Assembly (NCBI GenBank): GCA_015663855.1
Contig: DQRJ01000111.1
Location: forward strand, 1 to 22,712
Length of the DNA stretch: 22,712 nt
Direction: 5' to 3'
Source of the DNA: Flavobacteriales bacterium
GTDB taxonomy: Bacteria; Bacteroidota; Bacteroidia; Flavobacteriales_D; Sanyastnellaceae
Below, in pieces: positions 7,727 through 16,417 of the stretch. The notes under the pieces were generated by a model that had not been told where the DNA came from, did not search any database, and saw only the letters and a list, made by a program, of their open reading frames with translations. Position 1 is the first letter of the stretch. The number at the start of each line of letters is the position of its first letter. The position numbers and the translations under genes are program-made.

Positions 7727-8530
7727 ATGAAAACCGTTTATTACCTTTTCTGTGCTTTAATTTTCTTGGTAATTATTTTCCTTACGCCTTTAAATATCCA
7801 AGGCCAAACATCTTTCTCTAACCAAGATAGCAATGGAGACGGGTGCATAGGTATGTCTGATATGCTATCTATGCTATCTGTATTTGGATCATGCAACTCG
7901 GCTTTTATTTCGTGTGGCGATATAATGCCTCACGAGGGATATGAGTACTCAACTGTTGTAATTGGAGATCATTGTTGGTTCGCGGAAAACCTAAGATATC
8001 TTCCAAGTGTCTACTCAGCGATCTCTACAAGTTCGTCAACCTCACCTCAATACTACGTACACGGTTACGAAGGGAATGATGTGATAGCGGCAAAAGCGAC
8101 ATCCAATTACGCCTCATACGGAGTTCTTTACAACTTCTCGGCAATAATGGAGCCTGGGGTTTGTCCTGTAGGATGGCACATACCAACAGACCCGGAATGG
8201 CAATCTTTAGAATTAGCATTAGGAATGTCTGTCGCTGCGGTAGTTAATTACGGGTGGAGGGGGTCAGACCAAAGTACCCAAATGCGCTCGACCTCCGGTT
8301 GGGACAACGCAGGCGATGGAACAAACTCCAGCGGCTTCAACGCAAAACCCGGAGGGTATTCATACAGCAACGGCTACCAATTTATTGATGGTCACGGGTT
8401 TTGGTGGACATCCACTGCCTCAGATGCGACAATGTCTATTGCTCGACGCTTATCGTATTCAGAGCCACGCGTCTACCGCTATAACTACCCAATGTCTAAC
8501 GGATTCTCAGCTCGTTGTATTCAGGATTAA
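7727..8530 (+). CDS. Secreted FISUMP-domain protein with a dockerin-like calcium loop
   Basis: The ATG at 7727 opens a 267-residue exported protein; an in-frame ATG at 7697 would add ten residues before the signal peptide and is less likely. Residues 1-27 form a signal peptide (cleavage near NIQGQ). DSNGDGCIGMSD (34-45) matches an EF-hand/dockerin-type calcium loop (DxNxDGxIxxxD), present as one copy only. The rest is a 'Fibrobacter succinogenes major paralogous' (TIGR02145-type) domain: CWFAENLRYLP (83-93), GVLYNFSAI, VCPVGWHIPTDPEW, FNAKPGGY, FWWTSTASD and a terminal GFSARCIQD. The domain is common in exported bacteroidete proteins and has no established activity. No T9SS C-terminal domain is present, so export past the outer membrane is unproven. 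It is divergent from the T9SS gene, 113 bp apart. Confidence 0.87.
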   Translation: MKTVYYLFCALIFLVIIFLTPLNIQGQTSFSNQDSNGDGCIGMSDMLSMLSVFGSCNSAFISCGDIMPHEGYEYSTVVIGDHCWFAENLRYLPSVYSAISTSSSTSPQYYVHGYEGNDVIAAKATSNYASYGVLYNFSAIMEPGVCPVGWHIPTDPEWQSLELALGMSVAAVVNYGWRGSDQSTQMRSTSGWDNAGDGTNSSGFNAKPGGYSYSNGYQFIDGHGFWWTSTASDATMSIARRLSYSEPRVYRYNYPMSNGFSARCIQD

Positions 8531-8582
8531 GATTTTGCGGCTAAGCGAAGTTTTAAAAAACTCCTTCTCTGCCTTCTATTCC

Positions 8583-11500
8583 TTATTCCTCTCTCTTTTT
8601 AAAGAGGTCTCGTAAATTGTCGAAATCGCGGTGGAACACAATTCCTACGCCTTGCACGCTTTCGCCTTCTAGGCCGGGGATAGTAGCTCTCTGTGTAGAG
8701 TAGCCCGTGAGTTGTAGTGAGCCGTCGTCCTTGAGATCGTAACGGAGTCGGAAATCGCGAAGTTGTAAGTCTTCGAGAGAGCCGGAGTTGAGGTGCTGTG
8801 TGCCGACTTCGCCCTCGACGTGAAGCCTGTCGTTGAGGAGCTGGGTGGAGAGAGCTACGGCTAGGGCGGCTTCGTCGCCGATATTATTACTGGCGTCATA
8901 GTCTATCCCGATATTTACGTCGTCACTCATTCCAGAAAGCCAATTTCCAAGCTGTGCCGAAATAAGTTCAGTACTGTTTTCTTGTAGTCCGGTAGAACCT
9001 ATAGCTGCCGCTTGCCATTGAGCAGGAAGGAATTGCTGAAGAACTAGGAGGGAGATAGCCTGTCGATTCATTTCTTCCTCGTTAGTGAGAAGGGAAGCGA
9101 GAGTAGCCTTTGTTCGAGCGTCGCTTTCGGGTAGGCGGATATCGAACTGTATGCCTGGTCTGAGGAGGTCTCCGTCCATTTCTAATATAAGATCTACTCG
9201 TTGTTTCGTGTTTTCGGAAACCTCTGGAGATATAGGGCGGAGGGAGGTGCGGGTAGAATAGTAGGTTTTTAGATCTATTTCGGCTTTGTATGGATCTCCG
9301 AACCACTTAATCGTTCCGCCCGGTTCCGCAACGAACTTTTTATTGATGAAGTTAGAAAGCGTAAATAGATATTCCCCTTCGACGATTTCTAAAGAGCCGA
9401 ACATCGCGAGTCGCTCGAAATCGTCAATAGTTACTTGAATTATGCCCTTGCATCGCCCGATTATTTCATCTCCCACAGCTTCGTCGAAGACTATCCGAGC
9501 TATGCTCTCGTCGGTTACGTCAATAATAAGGTCTAGCTTGACTGAGGATTTACGTTCGTTTTCACTTGGCTCGGAAGAAAAGTGGTCGTTAGTGCTTTCG
9601 TTTTCGCTATGGTCCACAATCTTAACGAAACTCGACCAAGTAGAGCTCGTAGCAGCATCCATAGGAAGAACGAACTCAGTCCCTTGCGAAGTTTTCACTC
9701 GTGCTTCTATGGTGATTTGGTCTTCATAACCGAAAATATTCACATCCCCCCACGCGTTACCAGTTCCATAAAAATAAGCGTCTGGGGAACGAGGTATGTT
9801 CATCAGCTCAAGGGGAGCATTTTTATTTTCAATACTCAAGGAGATGTCTAGATTCCATTTCTTAAAATTTTCATGAAGGGCTGTGCCTACTAAAAAACCT
9901 TCGCCACCTTTCCCATCCCTCACTTGCAATCCGTTTAGCTCAATTCCGTCCGGAGTAATACCGAAACCTCCCGTCACTTCATATTCCGTACCTAGGTATG
10001 CGATTGCTACGAGCGCATTTTTAAGAGTTCCTCCGCCTAAAAGGGCAGGGGAGGCGAGCTTGCCTTTTATAGTGATGGCAGCATCGAGTTCCCCTCCAAG
10101 TTTGGCCATTTTTTCGTCTAAAATCGTGTTCGTCCAGCTTAAGGGGAGGTCCGTCATTGCAGACATCAAATCCAGTGTATAGTCACCTGAAAGGATGTTT
10201 TTTATTTTCCCTCGAGTGATTATTTTCCCGTTACCGGAATCCCCGAATCCGGAGAAGTCCAAATCCACTTTCATCTCATCTCCTGAATACGTGATCTCAA
10301 ATTCACTTTTAGCGATGGTCTCGCCTCCATAAGAAATGCCTTCTCCCACTCCTGACACACTTACCGTAGGGTTCTTTAGTGTTCCCCCGAGGTTTCCGTA
10401 AAGTGAGATGTTTTCCGCGTTAACAGGCGTATTGAACCATGACTTTGTTCGGCTAGAATCTAACCTATCCGTATGTATTAGAAAAAGTAGAGGTTTATCA
10501 CCTTTTCCACCGATTTCACCTTCTATTTCCGCTTGAAAACCACCTCCTTTCCAACTCATACCTTCGCTGGAAATTTCTGTATCGCTGATAACTAATGGTG
10601 ATGGAATCCTTGTGAGTTCTAATGTGTCACGCCCTAAAGGGATGGTGGCTTCATACACGTTGAACCCCCACTTGTTTCCGTTTTCTAAAGCGCCTTCTAC
10701 TCTCACAAACCCCTCTATTCCCTCGCTATTTTTCCATCCGCAGTCTGTAGTCCAAACCGTATCAGCATGCACATCCACATTTATTTCGGACCCAATAACC
10801 AAGTCGCTTTTTACGATATCTAACACCTCGATATTAATCCAATTCTCTTCAGTACGTCCTTCCACATTTACAAAAACTTCATTTAATACGAATTCTTCGT
10901 ACCCAAGCCATTCAGCATGTGCTTTCACCTCAATAGAATTATCTGAGATTAACCAATTCAACTTCGTCCCTTTAGACGCAGAAGCTGGAATTCCGAATAT
11001 GGCCGCAAGAGGTTCGATCCTAAGGATCTCACACCGCCCTCTCGTAAGTAAACTCCCTTCTTCGTCTTTTTTATTCCATTCGGGCACCTCACGCATTACA
11101 GTCCTTTCCATCCACTCACTCCATACCTTTTCGTCAATATTTATTACTCCTTCACCAATTATTAAGTCTGATTCTATTTCAAAGTCTAGCAGTCCGCTAT
11201 CATGTATCTCAAGCGTCAAGTCAAATCTCTCGAAATTTATCGGGTCTCGATTGTCCCCCACAATAATAGAATTACTAAAATCTAACCTCGCTTTAATTCC
11301 GTTAGGCTCTGCGCCACCTAATTCCATCTCACAATATCCATTCAAGTGTGAGTACAGCAACAAGTCTTCATTCGAAGTTCGAGCTCTCAAGATTTCATTT
11401 TCCCACCTGAATTTAGCTTGACCATTCTGAATCTCAAGTTTTCCAGTTAAATCCTGAACGATTCCGAACTTTCCACTCAAACTATCTATAGAAACACCAC

Positions 11501-12800
11501 AGCTCAGTCCGCTTCTCCACCCAGCTTCATTAATAACCAAATCGTACCCCACTTCCATTTTTTCATTATCATGATTTCTTCCCTCCCTAACATTTGAAGT
11601 CAACACAATGACACCATTCGAACTGTTTAAACCTCCTTGTGCATCTAATCGTATGTTTTTAATATTCGCGATATATCCTTCTATTTCTGCATTGTTTATC
11701 TCCATCTGATCTATCCACGGCTTTACGAGTTCTGTGTCTATATCAATATTTATATCCCAAACCTTTTCTACTTCGATCACTTTACCCGATATCGAAACCT
11801 GCGAGTTTGCTAGGTTTTCTATACGAAAAACCCCTTCTTCAATTACGACTCTCCCTTTTACTTCGTCGCTCTTCAAGTTCGAAACGATATCAACGATTTC
11901 ATCTCCTCCCCATCGGGCATATACGCTAGGTTGAACGGTAATATCGATGTCTAAAGCGGGCAGAAGCGACATTGACCCGCTTTGCTCATCTCGATCCGCT
12001 CCCAAATCGATTTCCATCCCCCCATTAAATTGCACTCCTATAGCATCGAATGATTCCACTTGAATTTTCACGACCTCTTCGACGGCGCTCAAACTTCCAA
12101 AGCTCTCCTTCAAAGTAAAATTTTCGTATCGTCCTTCGCCACCAAGATCTTCAAGCACGACCTCAGCACTCAACATCGACAACGCAAACCCTCCGACTAC
12201 GACCTCCATTTTACGATCTTGACGATTTGAGATTATTTCGATAGAATTAAGCGATATCAATTCTAATCCACCACTCAGAGAATCCCCGATTCGCCACTTT
12301 AAATCCGCCAACTCGAAGTGTTCAATAAATGTCGAAGCTTCGATTTCGCCTTTTGCGCTATTTATTTCTCCCTCTCCGAGATCCCCATCAGAGTTAAGAT
12401 TTTCTATAAAAACATTAAGATCCCTTACGCTCTCAGCATAAAAGTCCACTCCTTCGAGCTCTACCGACTTCAAGAATGTTCTCCCCTCCTCACCAAACCT
12501 AAAACTCAATAAATTCACGCTCTCAAAATCTAATACTACGCCGTCACTAGTACAGGTCACCCCATCTAAAGAGAAGTTCCCACGAAGGGGGTAGAGCGCC
12601 ACGGATTCTATTTCAACCGAAATTCCAAAAGCCGTTGTTGCATATTCAGTGACGTATTCAACGATTCGTTTCTGAATAAAAGGGATTTGGACTGCGAGAC
12701 TGAAAATTATCACAATAGATAAAAACCCTAAAAACACACGTAGCGCCCACTTAGTCAAAGTGTTGCGCTTTTTAGGGTTTGTGTTTTCAGCTTCTATCAT
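8583..12800 (-). CDS. tamB: Translocation/assembly module TamB
   Basis: This 1405-residue protein is a TamB/AsmA-like bridge protein (former DUF490). Residues 1-16 are cytoplasmic and polar, 17-38 form a single membrane anchor, and the rest is a very long run of short beta strands, as expected for the hydrophobic groove that spans the periplasm. The conserved C-terminal DUF490 region covers roughly the last 350 residues, including GEYLFTLSNFINKKF (near 1150), EEEMNRQAISLLVLQQFLPAQ-type sequence (about 1243-1263), GNWLSGMSDDVNIGIDYD and a LSTQLLNDRLHVEGEVG segment. TamB acts with a TamA/BamA-type barrel in outer membrane protein assembly and, in related proteins, lipid transport. No BamA homologue lies in the window. 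The gene is divergent from tsaD, an arrangement I recall from other bacteroidetes. Length is typical for the phylum. Confidence 0.9.
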   Translation of the reverse strand: MIEAENTNPKKRNTLTKWALRVFLGFLSIVIIFSLAVQIPFIQKRIVEYVTEYATTAFGISVEIESVALYPLRGNFSLDGVTCTSDGVVLDFESVNLLSFRFGEEGRTFLKSVELEGVDFYAESVRDLNVFIENLNSDGDLGEGEINSAKGEIEASTFIEHFELADLKWRIGDSLSGGLELISLNSIEIISNRQDRKMEVVVGGFALSMLSAEVVLEDLGGEGRYENFTLKESFGSLSAVEEVVKIQVESFDAIGVQFNGGMEIDLGADRDEQSGSMSLLPALDIDITVQPSVYARWGGDEIVDIVSNLKSDEVKGRVVIEEGVFRIENLANSQVSISGKVIEVEKVWDINIDIDTELVKPWIDQMEINNAEIEGYIANIKNIRLDAQGGLNSSNGVIVLTSNVREGRNHDNEKMEVGYDLVINEAGWRSGLSCGVSIDSLSGKFGIVQDLTGKLEIQNGQAKFRWENEILRARTSNEDLLLYSHLNGYCEMELGGAEPNGIKARLDFSNSIIVGDNRDPINFERFDLTLEIHDSGLLDFEIESDLIIGEGVINIDEKVWSEWMERTVMREVPEWNKKDEEGSLLTRGRCEILRIEPLAAIFGIPASASKGTKLNWLISDNSIEVKAHAEWLGYEEFVLNEVFVNVEGRTEENWINIEVLDIVKSDLVIGSEINVDVHADTVWTTDCGWKNSEGIEGFVRVEGALENGNKWGFNVYEATIPLGRDTLELTRIPSPLVISDTEISSEGMSWKGGGFQAEIEGEIGGKGDKPLLFLIHTDRLDSSRTKSWFNTPVNAENISLYGNLGGTLKNPTVSVSGVGEGISYGGETIAKSEFEITYSGDEMKVDLDFSGFGDSGNGKIITRGKIKNILSGDYTLDLMSAMTDLPLSWTNTILDEKMAKLGGELDAAITIKGKLASPALLGGGTLKNALVAIAYLGTEYEVTGGFGITPDGIELNGLQVRDGKGGEGFLVGTALHENFKKWNLDISLSIENKNAPLELMNIPRSPDAYFYGTGNAWGDVNIFGYEDQITIEARVKTSQGTEFVLPMDAATSSTWSSFVKIVDHSENESTNDHFSSEPSENERKSSVKLDLIIDVTDESIARIVFDEAVGDEIIGRCKGIIQVTIDDFERLAMFGSLEIVEGEYLFTLSNFINKKFVAEPGGTIKWFGDPYKAEIDLKTYYSTRTSLRPISPEVSENTKQRVDLILEMDGDLLRPGIQFDIRLPESDARTKATLASLLTNEEEMNRQAISLLVLQQFLPAQWQAAAIGSTGLQENSTELISAQLGNWLSGMSDDVNIGIDYDASNNIGDEAALAVALSTQLLNDRLHVEGEVGTQHLNSGSLEDLQLRDFRLRYDLKDDGSLQLTGYSTQRATIPGLEGESVQGVGIVFHRDFDNLRDLFKKREE

Positions 12801-12849
12801 TTACTCTATTTACGTTAGCAAGATAAGCTCCTAGAACGCTTGTAGGCCG

Positions 12850-12857
12850 TACTTTCG
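12850..12857 (+). promoter_or_regulatory. Putative -7 element upstream of tsaD
   Basis: TACTTTCG differs at one position from TAnnTTTG. It lies 39 nt before the tsaD ATG and 3 nt before the ATG of a micro-ORF (12861). No TTG is found at the usual distance upstream. Confidence 0.35.
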
Positions 12858-12860
12858 CGT

Positions 12861-12910
12861 ATGTGTTTCTTTCACATGGAAAATCTATGAAAATCTATGA
12901 AAATTCCTGA
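12861..12910 (+). other. Two overlapping upstream micro-ORFs in the tsaD leader
   Basis: ATG at 12861 opens a 9-codon frame ending with TGA at 12888-12890 (a second in-frame ATG lies at 12876). ATG at 12887 overlaps that stop (ATGA) and opens a 7-codon frame ending at 12910. The tsaD ATG (12897) lies inside the second micro-ORF in another frame. Whether these are translated is unknown; the arrangement may be a by-product of the tandem repeat. Confidence 0.35.
12879..12898 (+). repeat. 10-bp tandem repeat carrying repeated start codons
   Basis: GAAAATCTAT occurs twice in direct succession (12879-12888 and 12889-12898) and is followed by a partial third unit GAAAAT (12899-12904). Each junction creates an ATG (12887, 12897), the second being the tsaD start. 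Copy-number change by slippage would alter the leader but leave the tsaD frame intact. Confidence 0.85.
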
Positions 12911-13937
12911 AATCACAATTTTGGCAATTGAATCGTCTTGTGACGATACTGGAGTTGCTGTGATTAAAGGTAATCAGGTTCTTTCTAACCTAGTTGCGAA
13001 CCAAGAAATTCATTCTCGATATGGGGGAGTGGTGCCAGAGCTTGCTTCTAGGGCTCATCTTAGTAATATCACTCCGACCGTAGATCTTGCTCTCAAAGAC
13101 GCGGGGATTTCCCATGATAAAATAGATGCAGTTGCGTATACAATAGGTCCGGGTCTAAATGGCTCGCTGCTTGTCGGAACTTCCTTTGCAAAGGCTTGGG
13201 CTTGGGCGAATGACCTTCCAACGGTTCCGGTTCATCACATGCGAGCGCACATTTTGGCACATTTCCTCGCCCCTAATCCAGCGCCAGACTTCCCCTTCCT
13301 ATGCATGACGGTTTCCGGTGGCCACACTCAAATAGTCCACGTACATTCGCCTTCTAAAATGGAGGTGATAGGTACTACTCTTGACGATGCTGCTGGTGAG
13401 GCTTTCGATAAGGTGGCCAAACTAATAGGTCTCCCTTACCCCGGTGGCCCACTCATAGACAAATACGCCGCCCTCGGAAACCCCGATTCGTTCTCGTTTT
13501 CTGGCTCTCGTGTGGATGGGCTAGATATGAGTTTCAGTGGTTTAAAGACTCAAGTTTTGAGATTCCTTCAGAAGAACTTGAAATCGGATCCGAATTTCAT
13601 CGACAATCACCTCAATGACTTCTGTGCTTCAGTCCAAACCTCAATTGTAGCTATGCTCATCTCCAAGCTTGAACTTGCAGTAGAGAAGACGGGCATCACT
13701 CAAGTTGCCATAGCAGGAGGAGTTTCAGCAAATTCAGGACTACGTAAAGCACTTCAAGAAAAGTCCGAACTCGAATCGGAACCTTGGATTGTATTTATCC
13801 CACCCCTCAAATATTGTACGGACAACGCTGCTATGGTGGGCATGGTGGGAGTTTTCGATGCGGCCGATAAAAAATTCGGTACACTCTCCGACACCCCGAA
13901 ACCTAGAATGCCCGAGCTAACTCCTAGCTCCCAGTAA
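12897..13937 (+). CDS. tsaD: tRNA N6-threonylcarbamoyladenosine (t6A) transferase TsaD
   Basis: This 346-residue protein is the Kae1/TsaD ATPase-fold enzyme that transfers threonylcarbamoyl from TC-AMP to A37 of ANN-decoding tRNAs, with TsaB and TsaE (not in this window). The N-terminal motif ILAIESSCDDTGVAV (8-22) is the family signature. HHMRAH (113-118) supplies the metal ligands H114 and H118; SGGHTQIV (140-147), GEAFDKVAK and GGVSANSGLR (274-283) line the nucleotide site, and D309 in CTDNAAM is the third ligand. Length is normal. The start is firm: an in-frame TGA at 12888 allows only ATG 12897. Upstream lie a 10-bp tandem repeat and micro-ORFs. The gene is divergent from tamB, and its stop is one base from the stop of the convergent kinase gene. 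Confidence 0.97.
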   Translation: MKIPEITILAIESSCDDTGVAVIKGNQVLSNLVANQEIHSRYGGVVPELASRAHLSNITPTVDLALKDAGISHDKIDAVAYTIGPGLNGSLLVGTSFAKAWAWANDLPTVPVHHMRAHILAHFLAPNPAPDFPFLCMTVSGGHTQIVHVHSPSKMEVIGTTLDDAAGEAFDKVAKLIGLPYPGGPLIDKYAALGNPDSFSFSGSRVDGLDMSFSGLKTQVLRFLQKNLKSDPNFIDNHLNDFCASVQTSIVAMLISKLELAVEKTGITQVAIAGGVSANSGLRKALQEKSELESEPWIVFIPPLKYCTDNAAMVGMVGVFDAADKKFGTLSDTPKPRMPELTPSSQ

Positions 13938-13938
13938 T

Positions 13939-14775
13939 TTACAGCCCTTTAGGAATAAATATCGAGGCGATACATCCTTGACTATCCTTTCTATTCTCAA
14001 GTAGAAACTCCGCTTCGGGAGAAATCAAACTAAGCCTTTCCCTTAAAATCCTCAGTCCGTGCGATTGTCTTTTCGCCGCCGAAACATTTACGGCCTCATC
14101 CATATTAGGCGAGTCGTCTAAACCTCGACCGTTATCTTCAACGGTAACCACAAGCCCATTTCGTTCCTCCTCCATAAAGAACGTCAGTCGAATGTCCGGC
14201 ACGGACTTCCCCCCCTCGAGCGAGTAATCTACCCCATGCCAAATCGCATTTTCTACCAGTGGTTGTATAAGGAAAGCTGGAAGTTTAAGTCCGTCCTCGA
14301 CTCGCGATTCGACAGAGAACAAAACTTCGCCCGAAAGTCGAAGCCTTTCTAAGTTAACGTAGTCCTTTAAAAACGAAATCTCCTTTCCCACATCGGATGC
14401 TCTCAAAGTTTCCGGCCTGTCCGTAGCGCTGCCCCAACTTCTAATTAAAAGCCCTTTGAATTGACGAAGAGACTCCAAAGCTGGTTTCGTTTCTCCTCTC
14501 AAAAGGAGCATGTGAATTCCAGTAAGAGCATTGAAAATGAAATGCGGATTCATCTGCAATTGCAAATTCTTCTTCCGCGCAGCTACTATTTCGTCGACGA
14601 CTTCAGACCGGCGTCGCAATTGGATAAGTGACGTGTTGATTCCCCTATACCTCTCTGTGAGCATGAATGCTTCGCTGACCTTCAAGTTCCCTTCAAAAAA
14701 TGGGCCTAATTTAAACCCTATTAAAAACCCTAATGTTAGGATTATTGCAGGCCAAACCAGGAAAAACACAGTCAT
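13939..14775 (-). CDS. LytS/YehU-type sensor histidine kinase, small
   Basis: This 278-residue protein has one N-terminal membrane segment (about 4-24), a short probable coiled coil (45-72), then a His_kinase (PF06580-type) domain and a HATPase_c domain. MNPHFIFNAL (75-84) contains the phosphoacceptor H78. QPLVENAIWHG (171-181) is the N box, EDNGRG (213-218) the G1 box and SHGLRILRERL (238-248) the G2 region, so it should be an active kinase. It has almost no periplasmic part, and with a single helix the signal may come from the membrane or a partner. These kinases normally pair with a LytTR response regulator; none is encoded here. Its ATG overlaps the stop of the upstream helicase (TAATG), implying translational coupling. 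Confidence 0.88.
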   Translation of the reverse strand: MTVFFLVWPAIILTLGFLIGFKLGPFFEGNLKVSEAFMLTERYRGINTSLIQLRRRSEVVDEIVAARKKNLQLQMNPHFIFNALTGIHMLLLRGETKPALESLRQFKGLLIRSWGSATDRPETLRASDVGKEISFLKDYVNLERLRLSGEVLFSVESRVEDGLKLPAFLIQPLVENAIWHGVDYSLEGGKSVPDIRLTFFMEEERNGLVVTVEDNGRGLDDSPNMDEAVNVSAAKRQSHGLRILRERLSLISPEAEFLLENRKDSQGCIASIFIPKGL

Positions 14776-16319
14776 TACTCCTCCTCCTCTGTGGCAGCTG
14801 CGGCATTAAAGTCGTGTCGAAGCTCTGTCTTCAATCGACGAGTGTACTCGTCTTGCAACCATGTGCGGTAGTTGTCGGTAGTTTTCGCCATGCATTTGGC
14901 GTAAATCTTTACTCGGAAGTTGATGTCGCCTTCGAGAGCGGCGATTATTTCTACAGCATCCCAGTAATCGCCAGCTGCGTATTGAATGATGGATTTGTGC
15001 TGTAATAGGCTTAAATCAACTGCTTTTTTAGGTCGCTCCGCTTGCTTCATTACATCTTCATAGACTTTAAGCATATCGAAGTTAGTGTCCGGACCACCTT
15101 CGAATCGGGCAGCTAGATCTTCAGGCATTTGGTATACAAATTCATCCTCAATTTCCTCATCAGAATACAATCCATCTATGAAAGACTGTGGCGACTTGAA
15201 AATTTCATGCCAGTTAATATGTGCATCCCATAGACCAAACCTTCGCGCGTTATTACCCAAATCGATTACGTTGAACTTACTCTTATCAGGGAGTGAGCGT
15301 GAACCTCTACCTATCATTTGGTGATAGAGAGTGAGGGATTTTGTAGCTCGGTTGAGGATTATTGTAGAAACCGTCGGTTCGTCGAAACCTGTTGTAAGAA
15401 TACTTACAGATGACAGGATAGCATCGGGCTTTACGTGGAACCACCTAAGGATGTCGGCTCTTTCTTTTTCGCTGTGAGTGTTGTCGAGGTGTTTACACTC
15501 ATAACCTTCCTCCTCGAACATGGCTTGTACCTGCTTCGAGGTATTAATACCGTTGTTGAATATGAGAGTCTTTGTTCCTTTCGCTTTTTCCTCGTATGCG
15601 TAGAGAAGTTTCTCTTGCATGAGGTAATTTCCGTAGAGCCTCTCGGAAGAACTGACAGTGTAGTCACCGTTAATTCCCACTTTGAGAGCTCGTAAGTTCA
15701 CATCGTAGTTATAAGTGTGAGCTCTAGCTAGGTAGCCGCCATCGACAAGGCACGAAATGCTTTCTCCTACGATAAGCTCGTTGTAGTTATCGTGAAGGGG
15801 TAATTTAATATTTGAACTAAGAGGTGTAGCTGTAACTCCAAGAAGTATTTGGTTTCTGAAGTGCTTGAATAGCTTACGGAACGAGTTATAGTGAGCTTCG
15901 TCGACAATTACAAGTCCGAGGTTTTCGAACTCCATCTGCTCATCGTTAATCCTGTTGTTCAGGGTTTCCACCATCGCAACGTAACACCAATGATCCTCAC
16001 CATCATCCAAATCCTTCACCTTCGCATTGATAACCTTATTCGGCACACCGATTTCGGAAAGCATTTTACTGGTTTGTCCTAAAAGCTCTATACGGTGAGT
16101 TAGAATCAAGACCTTCTTTCCTGTGAGCAGGATGAATTTCTTAGCTAACTCTGAGAAGATCACAGTTTTACCACCACCTGTAGGTAGTTGGAATAGGAGG
16201 TTGAAATTAGTGGACTTTTCCTCAAATCTATGCATCATCTCCTTTATGGCGTTCTCTTGATAGCCATACAGAGTTTTCCCACTCTTGCTTTGTAAACGAG
16301 CCTTGATTTTAGGATCCAT
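14775..16319 (-). CDS. DEAD/DEAH-box (SF2) helicase, UvrB/ResIII-like
   Basis: This 514-residue SF2 helicase has LYGYQENAIKEM (17-28) as Q-like motif, PTGGGKT (46-52) as Walker A, VDEAH (139-143) as motif II, TATP (163-166) as motif III and QMIGRGSR (334-341) as motif VI. The two RecA-like domains span about 15-185 and 235-360. The C-terminal 150 residues form an acidic and helical domain I do not recognise, ending in a Glu run. The nearest relatives seem to be ResIII/Helicase_C stand-alone helicases widespread in bacteroidetes; no methylase or nuclease gene is adjacent, so a restriction role is not supported. The ATG at 16319 is preferred over TTG 16343. A well-formed promoter lies upstream, and the stop overlaps the kinase start by one base. 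Confidence 0.88.
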   Translation of the reverse strand: MDPKIKARLQSKSGKTLYGYQENAIKEMMHRFEEKSTNFNLLFQLPTGGGKTVIFSELAKKFILLTGKKVLILTHRIELLGQTSKMLSEIGVPNKVINAKVKDLDDGEDHWCYVAMVETLNNRINDEQMEFENLGLVIVDEAHYNSFRKLFKHFRNQILLGVTATPLSSNIKLPLHDNYNELIVGESISCLVDGGYLARAHTYNYDVNLRALKVGINGDYTVSSSERLYGNYLMQEKLLYAYEEKAKGTKTLIFNNGINTSKQVQAMFEEEGYECKHLDNTHSEKERADILRWFHVKPDAILSSVSILTTGFDEPTVSTIILNRATKSLTLYHQMIGRGSRSLPDKSKFNVIDLGNNARRFGLWDAHINWHEIFKSPQSFIDGLYSDEEIEDEFVYQMPEDLAARFEGGPDTNFDMLKVYEDVMKQAERPKKAVDLSLLQHKSIIQYAAGDYWDAVEIIAALEGDINFRVKIYAKCMAKTTDNYRTWLQDEYTRRLKTELRHDFNAAAATEEEE

Positions 16320-16360
16320 TGGGGATGTTATAGTTGTCTGCAAAATGAAATGAGAAAAGG

Positions 16361-16390
16361 CAAAAATACCCTTTACTTTGCTTTGTCAAA
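16361..16390 (-). promoter_or_regulatory. Bacteroidete-type promoter of the helicase-kinase operon
   Basis: On the minus strand TTTG (16390-16387) is followed after 18 bp by TATTTTTG (16368-16361), an exact TAnnTTTG match. This is the best -33/-7 pair in the window. A transcript would begin near 16355, giving a leader of roughly 35 nt to the ATG at 16319. Confidence 0.6.
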
Positions 16391-16417
16391 AATTATAGTA
16401 CGTCGATTATTCACAAG

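Noticed and set aside
8531..8582. AGTTTT/AAAACT inverted repeat (8549-8562) as a terminator between convergent genes
   Set aside because: The stem is six A/T-rich pairs with a 2-nt loop and no adequate U-run, so it is not convincing.
10612..11421. Long open frame (269 codons) on the plus strand inside tamB
   Set aside because: It is antisense to a strongly supported gene, Ser/Pro/Thr-rich with no domain, signal or promoter; a by-product of codon usage on the other strand.
14775..16319. Restriction-modification or defence system built on the helicase
   Set aside because: The helicase has ResIII-like motifs, but no methylase, nuclease or other defence gene is adjacent, and the partner is a signalling kinase.
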